A stretch of 64,000 nucleotides of DNA from Novibacillus thermophilus. GTDB taxonomy: Bacteria; Bacillota; Bacilli; Thermoactinomycetales; Novibacillaceae. Location of the stretch: positions 1,612,001-1,676,000 of the forward strand of contig NZ_CP019699.1 in assembly GCF_002005165.1 (NCBI RefSeq), read 5' to 3'. The position numbers and the translations under genes were made by a program. The notes under the pieces are model-generated. The model was not told where the DNA came from and ran no database searches. It worked only from the letters and a program-made list of their open reading frames with translations. How positions within the stretch are numbered: the first letter of the stretch is position 1; every line of letters starts with the position of its first letter. Shown here piece after piece: positions 1 to 9,059 of the stretch.

Positions 1-201
1 TTGCTTGCTCAAGCAAAACAGACACACGTGACGATTATGGCGGGGCACGGTTTAACACTGGAGACGTTTGCCGCATTTATCGAGAAAACAGCGGTGCGTG
101 AGGTACATTTCGGTTCGGGTGTACGAGTGGGCAAAGCTTATCATCAACCGATCTCAAGGGACACAATCAAACAGATTAAAAAAATCATGGCGGACGTCTA
201 A
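1..201 (+). CDS. cutC: CutC-family protein, C-terminal part (cut by window edge)
   Basis: Open from the first base to TAA at 199-201, so only the last ~66 codons are present. The pattern IMAGHGLTLE followed by VREVHFGSGVR resembles the end of the CutC TIM barrel, where a glycine-rich strand is followed by an E-x-H-x-S motif; here the serine position reads G. CutC proteins were linked to copper homeostasis, but the biochemical role is unsettled. The stop lies about 70 bases before the ATG of a phosphotriesterase-like gene on the same strand, so it probably belongs to the same sugar or lactone catabolic operon. The family call rests on a short segment. Confidence 0.65.
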   Translation: MLAQAKQTHVTIMAGHGLTLETFAAFIEKTAVREVHFGSGVRVGKAYHQPISRDTIKQIKKIMADV

Positions 202-272
202 ACTAGCTTCTGATGTTCGCAGCCAATCAGTATCATGATACAGGGAACCCAGACAGGAGGCTTTCTCACACG

Positions 273-1244
273 ATGTCATTCATCCGCACCGTTCTCGGAG
301 ACATTCCTCCGGAACAGATGGGGGTCACGTACTCCCATGAACATATTGTATGCCGTCCACCATACTGGGTAGAAAAAGGCGAAGATGACTTACTCCTAGA
401 TGATCCGGAAAAAAGCAAACAAGACATCCAGCTGTTTCAACGAGTCGGCGGACAGACTATTGTCGATGCTACTGCAGTCGATTACGGCCGTGACATCGCA
501 GCCGTCCGACACATCAGTGAAGAAACAGGGGTTCATATTATCGCCACAGCTGGATTTAATAAAGGGTTTCTCTGGTCAGCGAAACGACCAGGAACCGATG
601 AAACGTTTGCAGCATGGATTGAACGTTCGAGTATTGAAGATTTGACTGAATTCGTTGTGCGCGAAGTGACAGAAGGCATGGAAGGGACCACTGTTCGCGG
701 CGGGCAAGTGAAGTTCGGAACAGGCTACAATCGCATCTCTCCGTTAGAGGAGAAAGTACTAAGAGCTGTCGCCCGGGCACACCATGAAACGAAAGCTCCC
801 GTCCATTCGCATACAGAAGTAGGCACGATGGCTCTGGAGCAGATCACGTTGCTCAAGGAAGAAGGTGTAAACCTCGAATACGTGAGTTTCGGACATATGG
901 ATCGCAATCCGGATCCGTGGCTTCATCTGAAAATCGCCGATACCGGAGCTTTTCTTTGTTTTGACGGAATGGGGAAAATCAAGTATGGCCCGGAGAGTAC
1001 GAGGATTCAATGTATATTGGAATTGGTAAAACGCGGGTATGAACAACACATTCTCATTAGCGGTGACACTGCACGAAAGTCGTATTACCGACATTACGGA
1101 TACGGGCTTGGCCTCGGATACATTTTAGAGCAGTGGGTACCTCGATTTAAAGCGGAAGCGGAAGAGGCCGGGTTCAACGGGGATCGGCTGATTGAGGCCT
1201 TTTTTGTACACAACCCCGCAAGGTGTTTCGCTTTTAAACAATAG
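273..1244 (+). CDS. Phosphotriesterase-family (PTE/PHP) metal-dependent hydrolase
   Basis: About 323 residues. An N-terminal metal-binding H-x-H (YSHEHIV) follows the short lead MSFIRTVLGDIPPEQMG; a lysine near the middle (QVKFGTGYN), HSHTEVGT, GHMDRNPD and ISGDTARK fit the alpha/beta barrel with a binuclear metal site. Family members hydrolyse phosphotriesters, lactones or sugar lactones; the substrate cannot be read here. Start chosen at ATG 273 because AGGAGG at 255-260 lies 12 bases upstream; an ATG at 213 is in frame but has no site. It sits between the CutC-like and creatininase-like genes, so a catabolic lactonase or amidohydrolase role is more likely than detoxification (inference). 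Confidence 0.85.
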   Translation: MSFIRTVLGDIPPEQMGVTYSHEHIVCRPPYWVEKGEDDLLLDDPEKSKQDIQLFQRVGGQTIVDATAVDYGRDIAAVRHISEETGVHIIATAGFNKGFLWSAKRPGTDETFAAWIERSSIEDLTEFVVREVTEGMEGTTVRGGQVKFGTGYNRISPLEEKVLRAVARAHHETKAPVHSHTEVGTMALEQITLLKEEGVNLEYVSFGHMDRNPDPWLHLKIADTGAFLCFDGMGKIKYGPESTRIQCILELVKRGYEQHILISGDTARKSYYRHYGYGLGLGYILEQWVPRFKAEAEEAGFNGDRLIEAFFVHNPARCFAFKQ

Positions 1245-1305
1245 CGGGCGTGTTCCTACCACGAAAGTTACCCGACGATTGATTTCTCGAGTGGGAGAGA
1301 TAAGT

Positions 1306-2046
1306 ATGTTATTTGATCGATTAACATCTGACGAAGCGGAGGCAGTGTTAAAGGAAAGTCCGGTGGCGTTGATCGCACTTGGTGCTGTTGAAAATCACGG
1401 CAACCATCTACCTTTAAGCACCGATAACGACCTCTCGGAAGCAATTGTCCAAAAAGTAGCCGCGCAGCTGGAGAACGTCATCGTCATGCCGCCGATTTAT
1501 TACGGTCAAGTGTGGTCGACAAGCCATTATCCGGGAACGATCAGTGTATCGAGCGAAACGTTAAAAGGGATGCTTGTCGACATCGGAAGAAGTTTGTTTC
1601 ACCAAGGCGTTAAAATTTTTGCCATGATTAACGCTCATATGGGCAACCTTGACGTGATGAAAGATGCTGCCCGACAGCTACACGATGAGCTAGGGATGAA
1701 GGTATTGTATTTAACGTACCCTGGCATTGGAGAAATTTCGGCCAAGGTATTAGAATCAGAGCGGGTTCACCCTACTTATTTTCACGCGTGTGAGTTGGAA
1801 ACTTCCTATATGTTATACCTTGCTCCGGAGAAGGTCGATATGACAAAAGCCATAAGGAATTACCCAGAACTTCCGCTCGAATTTGACGTCACTCCGATTC
1901 CTTGGCACAATGTCACGGATTCTCCCGTGCTTGGTGACGCGACTTTGGCAACAAGGGAGAAGGGCGAAGCGATTATCGAAACAGCGGTTGGCAACATGGT
2001 GCGGGTTATTGAACAGGTTCGTAAACATTTCTACACGGAGGGCTAG
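1306..2046 (+). CDS. Creatininase-family amidohydrolase
   Basis: About 246 residues. The run ALGAVENHGNHLPLSTDND is the family signature (E-x-H-G-x-H-L-P-x-x-T-D), giving the metal-binding Glu, His and Asp; INAHMGNLD and a late E (CELETSYM) complete the site. Known members cleave creatinine or cyclic/formyl amides, and MftE-type and archaeal riboflavin-pathway members exist. Start is ATG 1306 behind GGGAGAG; the longer frame from 1192 overlaps the upstream gene. Same strand, 61 bases after the phosphotriesterase-like gene and 3 bases before the SIS gene, so an operon. Substrate unknown; an amidated sugar derivative would suit the context (inference). Confidence 0.85.
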   Translation: MLFDRLTSDEAEAVLKESPVALIALGAVENHGNHLPLSTDNDLSEAIVQKVAAQLENVIVMPPIYYGQVWSTSHYPGTISVSSETLKGMLVDIGRSLFHQGVKIFAMINAHMGNLDVMKDAARQLHDELGMKVLYLTYPGIGEISAKVLESERVHPTYFHACELETSYMLYLAPEKVDMTKAIRNYPELPLEFDVTPIPWHNVTDSPVLGDATLATREKGEAIIETAVGNMVRVIEQVRKHFYTEG

Positions 2047-2049
2047 CTC

Positions 2050-2781
2050 ATGATCGAGGCATATTTTGCGAAAATGCAAGCACTACTTAAGGACATATTG
2101 AAAAATGAAAAGGACCATATGGAACAAGTGAGCGAGAAAATTGTCGATTCTTTGAAAGAGGATGGTGTTGTCCACTTATTCGGGGCAGGACACTCGCACA
2201 TGTTGACAGAGGAAGTGTTTTACCGTGCTGGCGGTCTCGTTCCGGTACACCCGATCTTGGATACCGGCCTGATGCTTCATGAAGGGGCCGTTCGCTCATC
2301 TGATCTAGAGCGCATGAACGGTTATGGCGAGATCGTCATGAAGCACCAGGACATTCGCCCTGGTGAAGTCGTATTCGTCATCTCTAACTCTGGGCGCAAT
2401 CCTGTTCCAATCGAAGTGGCTCTCGCTGCTAAAGAGCAAGGTGCCTTTGTTGTCGGTTTAACATCCCTTGATTACTCATCTAAGCAATCTTCACGGCATA
2501 AGAGCGGCAAGCGGTTGTTTGAGATCGTGGATGTTGTGATCGATAACCACGGGGTGGAAGGGGATGCCATACTCAAACTGGAGGCGTTCCCCGTTCCGTT
2601 TGCCCCGTCTTCTACCGTAGCAGGTGCTGCCATTATTAATGCCATACTAGCACGTGCGATTGAACATTTAGTTAACGAAGGGATCGAGCCGCCGGTCTTT
2701 TTAAGTGGCAATTTAGACGGCGCAGACGAGCACAATCTGAAACTGGTGAACAAATATAAAAACCGCATCCCCGAACTATAG
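2050..2781 (+). CDS. SIS-domain protein, UPF0309 type
   Basis: 243 residues with one sugar isomerase (SIS) fold: HLFGAGHSHMLTEE near residue 42 (phosphosugar loop), VFVISNSGRNPVPIE near 107 (the S-N-S-G-R-N signature) and an EGDAILKLEAFPVPFAPSS stretch typical of UPF0309. SIS domains bind phosphorylated (amino) sugars and isomerise or cleave them. GAGGGC lies 11-12 bases before the ATG and the gene starts 3 bases after the creatininase-like stop, so translation is probably coupled. It is the last gene before a strong hairpin. An amino-sugar phosphate substrate is likely but unproven. Confidence 0.85.
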   Translation: MIEAYFAKMQALLKDILKNEKDHMEQVSEKIVDSLKEDGVVHLFGAGHSHMLTEEVFYRAGGLVPVHPILDTGLMLHEGAVRSSDLERMNGYGEIVMKHQDIRPGEVVFVISNSGRNPVPIEVALAAKEQGAFVVGLTSLDYSSKQSSRHKSGKRLFEIVDVVIDNHGVEGDAILKLEAFPVPFAPSSTVAGAAIINAILARAIEHLVNEGIEPPVFLSGNLDGADEHNLKLVNKYKNRIPEL

Positions 2782-2805
2782 ATCATTAAGGCTAGAAAAC
2801 ACGGT

Positions 2806-2847
2806 ATGAGTAAAATGTTTGTGGGAGAAAGACCATGTTTTACTCAT
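2806..2847 (+). terminator. Hairpin after the SIS gene
   Basis: ATGAGTAAAA (2806-2815) is perfectly complementary to TTTTACTCAT (2838-2847), extended outward by CGG/CCG with one mismatch. It lies 25 bases after the stop of the SIS gene. There is no clean T-run, so termination or mRNA 3'-end protection are both possible. Confidence 0.55.
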
Positions 2848-2893
2848 CCGGAAGGTGAGAAAAGCTGGGGATACAGTAAAAAGGCATGAAAAA

Positions 2894-2949
2894 GAGGACC
2901 TTCTCTTGTATAGTTAAGTTTAACGAACAAAACTAAAAGAAAGGTCCTC
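2894..2949 (+). promoter_or_regulatory. Inverted repeat over the transposase RBS (ISLre2 copy 1)
   Basis: GAGGACCTT at 2894-2902 pairs perfectly with AAGGTCCTC at 2941-2949. The right arm covers the ribosome site (AAGAAAGG, 2937-2944), 3-8 bases before ATG 2953. A transcript that reads in from outside would fold and hide the site. The same arrangement precedes the other transposases of the window. Confidence 0.6.
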
Positions 2950-2952
2950 ATC

Positions 2953-4300
2953 ATGAAAGATATCATAACGACGATCACAATGAAAGAATTAGAACAAATG
3001 ACCTTCCGATTACTTCAGGCATGTTTTCCCCAAGTGATGGCGGAGATCCTCGTCGAATTCGACACCATCATTGCGGAAACAAGGGATAAAAAACGGTTTT
3101 ACCTTAAGGATAAACGGCCATTAAAATTTGATTCCATTTATGGTTCGGTTGAACTGGAAAGGAATTACTATCAAGACCGAGAAACCGGTGAATACGTGTT
3201 TTTACTGGATCAATACTTAAGCTTTGACGGTACAAAAGGCATGAGTCCCGTCGTGCAAGAACTGGCGATGGATTAGCCGTCACCGGTGTTTCCTATCGTC
3301 AGGCGGGACAAGCTTTGGAAAAACTGTTGGGCTATCCCGTCATCAGTCATGAAGGGATCCGTCAGCAATTGTTAAATACCGAAGTCATACCGGAAGAAGC
3401 CATCGTCCCTTTACAACAAGACGTTCTGTTTGTCGAAGTGGATGGTCTCTACACCAAACGACAGAGGCATAAGCGCAAAGGCAAAGAAGAAAAAATGGCC
3501 GCCGTGCATCAAGGGTGGGAAGTCGAAAACAACCGTGCCAAACTGGTGGGAAAACGGCACTACGTCCATCAAGGAACACACCCGTTTTGGGAAGGATTCG
3601 AGACATTTTTAATGGAGACATACGCGTATGATCCAACCAAGCACCATCTCGTGATTAACGGTGATGGCGCCTCGTGGATCACCGCCTGCCGCGACTATTT
3701 CAGGCACAACGCCACCTTTGTGATTGCCGTTTCCATGTAGCTGGTGACATCCGTGCCATTTTTCGCGATCATCAAAGATGCCGGAAAATTCAGAAAAAAC
3801 ATGCCGCCTATGACGCTGAAGTCCTTTTGTTGGCATTAAACAGTGCCGTTGGTACCATTGGGGACGAAAAAAAAGAAGCACACCTCGAGATGCTTATAAA
3901 CCAGCTCTCGCAGTATCCAGAAGCCCTAAGAGATTACCGGGAAAGGCTACAAGAAAAAGGGATCGAAACCGAAGGCTTTCGTCCCATGGGCAGTGCTGAA
4001 GGGACGATGAGCGTCTTTGCTAAACGCTTGAAACAGGGGCGCAGTTGGAGTGACAACGGATTGGACAAATTCATCCATGTGTTTGTCGCCATCAAAGACA
4101 AATTAGCGATTAAAATCTTGAATGGGAAATGGACATCCACCGTGGAGACTGAGGGAGAACAGCGGCAAGAGACACAACCACCGAAACATTTTGTAGAGAC
4201 ATTAAAAGATTGTGCTCAAGAGGCGACACGTGGGACTTATCTCCAGCAGGCCATTGGGAAGCCGATTGTGGCGGCGTTAAAGGGGCTTCAAGGTGTTTAG
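2953..4300 (+). pseudogene. ISLre2-family (UPF0236) transposase, two frameshifts
   Basis: Three consecutive frames together make one ~449-residue ISLre2-type transposase, the usual size. Frame 1 (2953-3276) gives the N-terminus; a missing T near 3274 (GGATTAGCC, where GGATTTAGCC restores ...MDLAVTGVSYRQAG) moves it to a second frame up to 3740; a missing A near 3727 (ATTGCCGTTTCC for ATTGACCGTTTCC) destroys the D-R-F-H-V motif carrying a catalytic Asp, after which 3728-4300 is open again. Both lesions are single-base deletions. The element is therefore dead unless the lesions are sequencing errors. A second, intact relative lies at 37191. It interrupts the region between two parts of what may be one catabolic locus. 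Confidence 0.9.
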
Positions 4301-4361
4301 AGATTTACCCAAACAGGGATTGTCGTCATCGGCGACACATCCCATTAGACCAACTTTTGAA

Positions 4362-4467
4362 GACTTGACATTGAGGGCGGGCATGATAGGCTGGTTAGCC
4401 TGGCAGACACACGTGTGTATGGCCCTGGATGCAAGAACTCATGCCCGCGGAGGCTCAATGTCAAGTC
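4362..4467. repeat. 106-bp near-palindrome downstream of ISLre2 copy 1
   Basis: GACTTGACATTGAG (4362-4375) has its exact complement at 4454-4467, GCGGGCATGA (4377-4386) has its exact complement at 4439-4448, and the centre contains the palindrome ACACACGTGTGT (4407-4418). The left edge coincides with where the transposon end is expected (an ACTTGACA motif also ends copy 2). It could be a small miniature element, a second IS end, or a structured RNA. The rest of 4301-4680 shows no gene. Confidence 0.6.
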
Positions 4468-4680
4468 GTCGGATACCCGTGCAGTAACATCGCTGGTATT
4501 TGTCATGTTTTGGTATGAGTATAATGTAATCTGAAAATTGGAATAGCAATAAACAAGAGAGGGTTTTCGCCTTCCAGAAAAACCTCCCACAAGTACTTGA
4601 CAGCAACGAAAACACGCGGATAATTCCAAATCCCTTTTCAACATGGTATCATGACCGTGGGGAGGTGATGGTCCATACCC

Positions 4681-4959
4681 GTGAAGCTATTCAATAAGGT
4701 ATTCATGAAATTGGATACCGTGAGTGAGAGCATCATTGAATTATAAGACACCCAACAAGAGCGCGACATTTTCACCATAAAAAGCAGGTTTGAGGAATTA
4801 CATACACCAAAAGGAGGCTTAATTCATCATCAACCCTTTTTTCGTCTCTTACTGTACCTGTTTAATCTAGAAGCCGCAGACGAACGTTTGCGGGTCAAAA
4901 CCGGCAAATTGCTGGTCTTTTGTAACATAGACCTCCACCTTTCCTGGGTTTATTGCTAA
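4681..4959 (+). pseudogene. Short decayed ORF with one in-frame stop, unidentified
   Basis: GTG at 4681 follows GGGGAGGTG and opens 21 codons (VKLFNKVFMKLDTVSESIIEL), then TAA at 4744, then 70 further open codons ending at TAA 4957-4959. The residues after the stop (DTQQERDIFTIKSRFEELH, then a hydrophobic FFRLLLYLFNLEAADERL) look protein-like, so a CAA-to-TAA type change in a small gene is plausible. I do not recognise the family. It could be a remnant truncated by the neighbouring transposon. 4960-5088 shows no gene but must hold the promoter of the kinase gene. Confidence 0.35.
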
Positions 4960-5088
4960 TTGAAGCGAAGGTGAGAACCCTTTTGCTAGTTTATCCTATC
5001 TCTGGCTATTCTATTTATTACCCTTACGTAAAAAGAAACACCAAACTTTTTGTCGACACTGGTTTAGATTGAAGTGGGTGATGCTCGG

Positions 5089-6831
5089 ATGTCCTTACGC
5101 ATGCGGGTTATTGTGACTTTTTTTGGTCTTGCATTAGTACCTTTAACCATATTCACGACAAACATTTACAGGCAATTTTCACATGAACTAGAGAATAAGG
5201 CTATTCATTCTGCGAAACAGATCGCAGACCAAATTAACAACAGTTTGGATTTAATGATTCAAGATGCGGTCAGAGTAAGTATGTCACCCATATATGATCA
5301 TGATGTGATTTCCATTTTACATCAGCACGTTTCAAACAAAGGCCGCTATATTACTTCCAAACAACGTGACAAGATGTCGTTTCTATTATCCAGTTTAATG
5401 TATAAGCGTGATCAATTGAAGGGAATCCATATTATTGCCAGAGATGGATACGTTTACAGTTATCTAGATTCGCAAAGGGTTAAACGCATGTTTAAACAGG
5501 AAAATGCAGAATGGTATCGTGAAGTATTAGATGCCGATGGGGGCTGGGTATTGCTCCCTTTACACCAATCGTCATATTACTATGGAAAAGAATATGCCGT
5601 CAGTGTCAGTCGGCTAATACGGGACCCCAATACATACGAAGACTTGGGCATAATAAAAATAGATATAAATCCAGACTACATTCGAGAGCTGTTGTCATCT
5701 GTAAAGGATACATTGCTCGTTGTCAGAGATGCAAAAGGTCGAATTATTTACACGAACGATCAATCTTTTGATATGACCATTCAAAAAATAGAAGATGGCA
5801 ATTGGCAAGAATATCGTAACCAAAAGTATTTAATGACTGAGCATACATCTCGCATGACAGGGATTACAACACATTTGTTTATGCCTGAGGCACATGTGTT
5901 AAATGAGTTAAGAAATTACAAAAACTTGACATTCGCCTTACTTGTATTTTGTGCGCTGATCGCTTTTATATTGGCCATTGTCAGTTCTAAAAGATTATCA
6001 AAACCTATACAAGACTTAATAAGCGAAATGAAAGCGCTGCAGAAGAAGAACTTTTATGGAAAGATCAAAATTCATCGCAGAGACGAGATCGGTGAGTTAG
6101 GGCGAGTTTTTAACGATATGATTGATGAAATAAACCGCTTAATCCAAACCGTTTATGAAAAAGCACTGTATCAAAAAGAGGCTGAGTACAAAGCATTTCA
6201 AAGTCAAATCAATCCTCACTTTATGTACAATACGTTAGAGACCATTAATATGATGGCCATCTCAAAAGGAAATCTTGCCATTTCGGATATGATTACAACT
6301 CTCGGAAAAATACTGCGTTATACAATTGACCATAACAAACCTTTAGTCACGGTAAAAGAAGAGTTAGATGCAGTCAAAGCTTATATGGAAATTATGCAAG
6401 TGCGTGTAGGATCTCAGTTACATGTCGTATGGGAAGTGGACGATTCGCTTACAGCGTCTTTAATTCCTAAATTCATTTTGCAACCTCTTATAGAAAACGC
6501 GATCCAACATGGCTTAAGACCGAATGATTACAATGGGGAGATACAAGTCCACATTTGTCGATATCAAAATAATATAGAGATAAAAGTTAGGGATACGGGC
6601 GTTGGCATTCCGAAAGAGCGTCTAGTAAAATTAATCCATAACTTGCAAATAGAAGAAACAGCAGAAACAACTTCTGAAACAAAGATTGACGGCGTAGCCC
6701 TGCTCAATATTCATCAACGTTTAATGATTCGGTACGGCCCGCAATACGGTCTTACGATTGACAGTATTGAAGGAAAGGGGACGGAAGTGATCATAAAGAT
6801 TCCGACGGCTGGGGAGGGAATGAAAAATTGA
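5089..6831 (+). CDS. Sensor histidine kinase, YesM/LytS class
   Basis: About 580 residues. Membrane segment 1 near the N-terminus (VTFFGLALVPLTIF), an extracytoplasmic region of ~250 residues, membrane segment 2 (LTFALLVFCALIAFILAI), a HAMP linker, then the His_kinase motif FQSQINPHFMYNTLETIN with the phospho-accepting His, and an ATPase domain with N-box LIENAIQHG and G-box DTGVGIP. This class senses extracellular sugars or peptides and usually controls an adjacent ABC importer. Start ATG 5089; GTG 5074 is in frame. Its stop overlaps the regulator's start by four bases. The likely target operon begins at 9479, beyond an inserted IS110-type element. Confidence 0.93.
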   Translation: MSLRMRVIVTFFGLALVPLTIFTTNIYRQFSHELENKAIHSAKQIADQINNSLDLMIQDAVRVSMSPIYDHDVISILHQHVSNKGRYITSKQRDKMSFLLSSLMYKRDQLKGIHIIARDGYVYSYLDSQRVKRMFKQENAEWYREVLDADGGWVLLPLHQSSYYYGKEYAVSVSRLIRDPNTYEDLGIIKIDINPDYIRELLSSVKDTLLVVRDAKGRIIYTNDQSFDMTIQKIEDGNWQEYRNQKYLMTEHTSRMTGITTHLFMPEAHVLNELRNYKNLTFALLVFCALIAFILAIVSSKRLSKPIQDLISEMKALQKKNFYGKIKIHRRDEIGELGRVFNDMIDEINRLIQTVYEKALYQKEAEYKAFQSQINPHFMYNTLETINMMAISKGNLAISDMITTLGKILRYTIDHNKPLVTVKEELDAVKAYMEIMQVRVGSQLHVVWEVDDSLTASLIPKFILQPLIENAIQHGLRPNDYNGEIQVHICRYQNNIEIKVRDTGVGIPKERLVKLIHNLQIEETAETTSETKIDGVALLNIHQRLMIRYGPQYGLTIDSIEGKGTEVIIKIPTAGEGMKN

Positions 6832-7565
6832 ATGTTCTGTTAGTAGAAGACGAAAGAACAATTCGGCAAGGACTAAGAGATTTATTAGAAAATGTAATCG
6901 GTGGGGTCTCTGTGTCCTGGGAGGCACAAAACGGAAAAGAAGCGCTGCAAATATTGAAGAAGGAGGTTCCGGATCTTTTAATTACGGACGTTCGGATGCC
7001 TGAGATGAACGGGTTGGATCTGATTGCTCAAGCTAAGTACCTCCATTCTTTCCTTTCGGTCGTAGTTATTTCCGGATACGATGAATTTGATTACGCTAAA
7101 AAGGCAATGCGTTACGGTGTTAAACACTACTTACTCAAACCTGTTAACCGGTCGGAACTAGCGATGGTTTTAGAGGAAATTAAACAAGAATTATTTGGAC
7201 AAAAAGAGAGTAAGGATCACCTTCTTCAGGACGAGCAATCTAAAATGATTAATAACATCAAAAGCATCATTTCTGACAATTTATGTGAAGATATCACATT
7301 GGAGTTCATTGGGAGAGCCGTTAATCTAAGCCCTAGTTATGTTAGTCAGCTGTTTAAAAAGGAAACAGGAGTAAACTTTAGTGAATTTGTAGCAGAGACG
7401 CGCATCAATACGGCCAAGAAGTTACTGATCGAAACGCAGTTAAAAGTATATGATATAGCACGGATTGTTGGCTATCACAGTGCTAAACATTTTATGACGG
7501 TGTTTAAGAGACATACAGCCCTCACACCAACAAAGTATAGAGAAAGATATACAAAAGTAGATTGA
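6828..7565 (+). CDS. AraC-type response regulator, YesN class
   Basis: 245 residues. Receiver domain with the acidic pair near residue 8 (VEDE), phospho-acceptor Asp in LLITDVRMPEM, and K in LLKPVNR; then a C-terminal pair of AraC helix-turn-helix units (FIGRAVNLSPSYVSQLFKKETG and VYDIARIVGYHSAKHFMTVFKRH). TTG start at 6828 in the TTGA overlap with the kinase stop, with GGGAGGGA about 9 bases upstream. It should bind direct repeats near the promoter of the ABC importer gene at 9479. A good terminator follows at 7609. Confidence 0.93.
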   Translation: MNVLLVEDERTIRQGLRDLLENVIGGVSVSWEAQNGKEALQILKKEVPDLLITDVRMPEMNGLDLIAQAKYLHSFLSVVVISGYDEFDYAKKAMRYGVKHYLLKPVNRSELAMVLEEIKQELFGQKESKDHLLQDEQSKMINNIKSIISDNLCEDITLEFIGRAVNLSPSYVSQLFKKETGVNFSEFVAETRINTAKKLLIETQLKVYDIARIVGYHSAKHFMTVFKRHTALTPTKYRERYTKVD

Positions 7566-7608
7566 TAAATATTATGAGTAAAAATTCTATAAAAAACGAA
7601 CCAAATCT

Positions 7609-7637
7609 AAAAAACGTGTCATATACACGTTTTTTTA
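7609..7637 (+). terminator. Rho-independent terminator after the two-component operon
   Basis: ACGTGT-CATAT-ACACGT hairpin flanked by an A-run on the left and a run of seven T on the right; works in both directions in principle. Confidence 0.85.
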
Positions 7638-7707
7638 ATTTTGTTAACCTTTTTGTTAAAAAGGAGCATTCCTGTAATGAAGAAAATTGAGGTTTAACAA
7701 AAAAGAG

Positions 7708-7768
7708 CCTCCTTGGTATAGTACGGGATGTCGATGACATCGACTCCTAAATTCAAAACCCAAGGAGG
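7708..7768 (+). promoter_or_regulatory. RBS-sequestering leader of the IS110-type transposase
   Basis: CCTCCTTGG at 7708-7716 is exactly complementary to CCAAGGAGG at 7760-7768, which contains the ribosome site for GTG 7776. A small hairpin GATGTC-GAT-GACATC (7727-7741) sits inside the loop. The fold would block translation of read-through transcripts. The same segment could be part of the element's guide RNA if that lies on the 5' side. Confidence 0.6.
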
Positions 7769-7775
7769 ATTCGAA

Positions 7776-9059
7776 GTGAATTATAACCGGAATAAGAAAT
7801 TGAAGCAAATCACACCGGAGACATTAGTTGTAGGGATTGACATTGCGAAAGAAAAGCACGTCGCCCGAGCAGTCGATGACCGAGGGTATGAGTTTGGTAA
7901 GCGATTGGTTTTTGAAAACAACATAACGGGCTTTGAGCGATTATTAGCTTGGGTGTCCGAGAAGCAACAGGCATATGAAAAAACACATGTGATCCTCGGT
8001 TGTGAACCGACCGGACACTATTGGTTCAATCTCGCCTATTTCGCCAAGGCGAAAGAAATCCCGTTTGTCGTCGTCAATCCGATGCATGTGAAAAAAGCGA
8101 AGGAGCTCGATGACAATTCGCCATCTAAAACAGATACAAAAGACGCCCACGTCATCGCCCAATTGATCACAGACGGCCGATACGCCGTACCGAACCTGCA
8201 AGAGGGTGTATATGCCGAACTGCGGGAAGGCCTTAAAATTCGCGATCAGCTGTCGAAAGATTTGCAGATCATCACCGGTCGGATTGACAACTGGCTCGAT
8301 CGTTATTTTCCGGAATTCCGGAGAGTGTTTAAAGATTGGGATGGCAAAGCCGCTTGGTACACCCTGAGCCATTTCCCATTGCCGGCAGAGGTCACTGCCA
8401 TATCGGCAGAAGACCTGGTGAGGGAGTGGAAACAGGTCGCCCAGCGAGGCATCGGAATCAAACGGGCCCATACACTGCGGCAAGCAGCTGAGCGTTCCAT
8501 CGGATTAACCGTCGGAACGCGGATGGCCAAACGTGCCCTGCAAAGTTTGCTCAAACAATACGAGCATCTTCAAGAAAGCATCGCAAGCATCGATGAAGAG
8601 ATGGAGCAGCTGGTCAAAGTGATTCCAGGAACTGAAGAGATGATCGCCATGAAGGGCGTTAACGTTTTGACCGTGGCCACCTTTTTCGGCGAGGTTGGAG
8701 ACATCGCCCACTATGAACATCCACGCCAGATTCAACGCCTTGCCGGGCTGAGCTTAACCGTACACCAATCGGGGAAATGCAAAGGTCAGACCCACATCAC
8801 CAAGCGTGGACGCAGGCGACTGCGCAAAGCCTTATATCTCGTGGTTCGTCCGCTCGTTGTGCATAATGCGGCCTTTAAAGCCTTGCACGAATACTATACA
8901 ACGCGGCAAGAACACCCGCTTAAGAAACAAGAATCGCTCATTGCCCTGAGTTGTAAACTCATCCGCGTGTTTTTTGCAATGGCCAAGAAACGATACCGGT
9001 TTGACGGCGAGAAAATGCTGCGAGACATGCCTCAGTTTTCCATACAGGAAGCAGCTTAA
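7776..9059 (+). CDS. IS110-family transposase (DEDD RuvC-like)
   Basis: 427 residues from GTG 7776, eight bases after AAGGAGG; the frame is open from 7728 but that part has no ribosome site. N-terminal DEDD domain: GIDIAKEKH (first Asp), GCEPTGHYW (Glu), and KTDTKDAHVIA (Asp pair). C-terminal Transposase_20 part: IPGTEEMIAMKGVNVLTVATFFGEVGDI and a LAGLSL...SG motif with the conserved serine. IS110 enzymes use a guide RNA made from non-coding element DNA to choose the target. The element lies between the YesMN pair and the importer operon that pair probably controls. Element ends could not be fixed. Confidence 0.93.
   Translation: MNYNRNKKLKQITPETLVVGIDIAKEKHVARAVDDRGYEFGKRLVFENNITGFERLLAWVSEKQQAYEKTHVILGCEPTGHYWFNLAYFAKAKEIPFVVVNPMHVKKAKELDDNSPSKTDTKDAHVIAQLITDGRYAVPNLQEGVYAELREGLKIRDQLSKDLQIITGRIDNWLDRYFPEFRRVFKDWDGKAAWYTLSHFPLPAEVTAISAEDLVREWKQVAQRGIGIKRAHTLRQAAERSIGLTVGTRMAKRALQSLLKQYEHLQESIASIDEEMEQLVKVIPGTEEMIAMKGVNVLTVATFFGEVGDIAHYEHPRQIQRLAGLSLTVHQSGKCKGQTHITKRGRRRLRKALYLVVRPLVVHNAAFKALHEYYTTRQEHPLKKQESLIALSCKLIRVFFAMAKKRYRFDGEKMLRDMPQFSIQEAA

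Noticed and set aside
759-1094. Antisense frame inside the phosphotriesterase-like gene
   Set aside because: Shadow of a well-supported gene.
4293-4487. 64-codon open frame after ISLre2 copy 1
   Set aside because: It is translated from the large palindrome and the transposon tail; no protein signature.
5074-5088. Earlier GTG start of the histidine kinase
   Set aside because: ATG five codons later is a better start codon; difference is trivial for the product.
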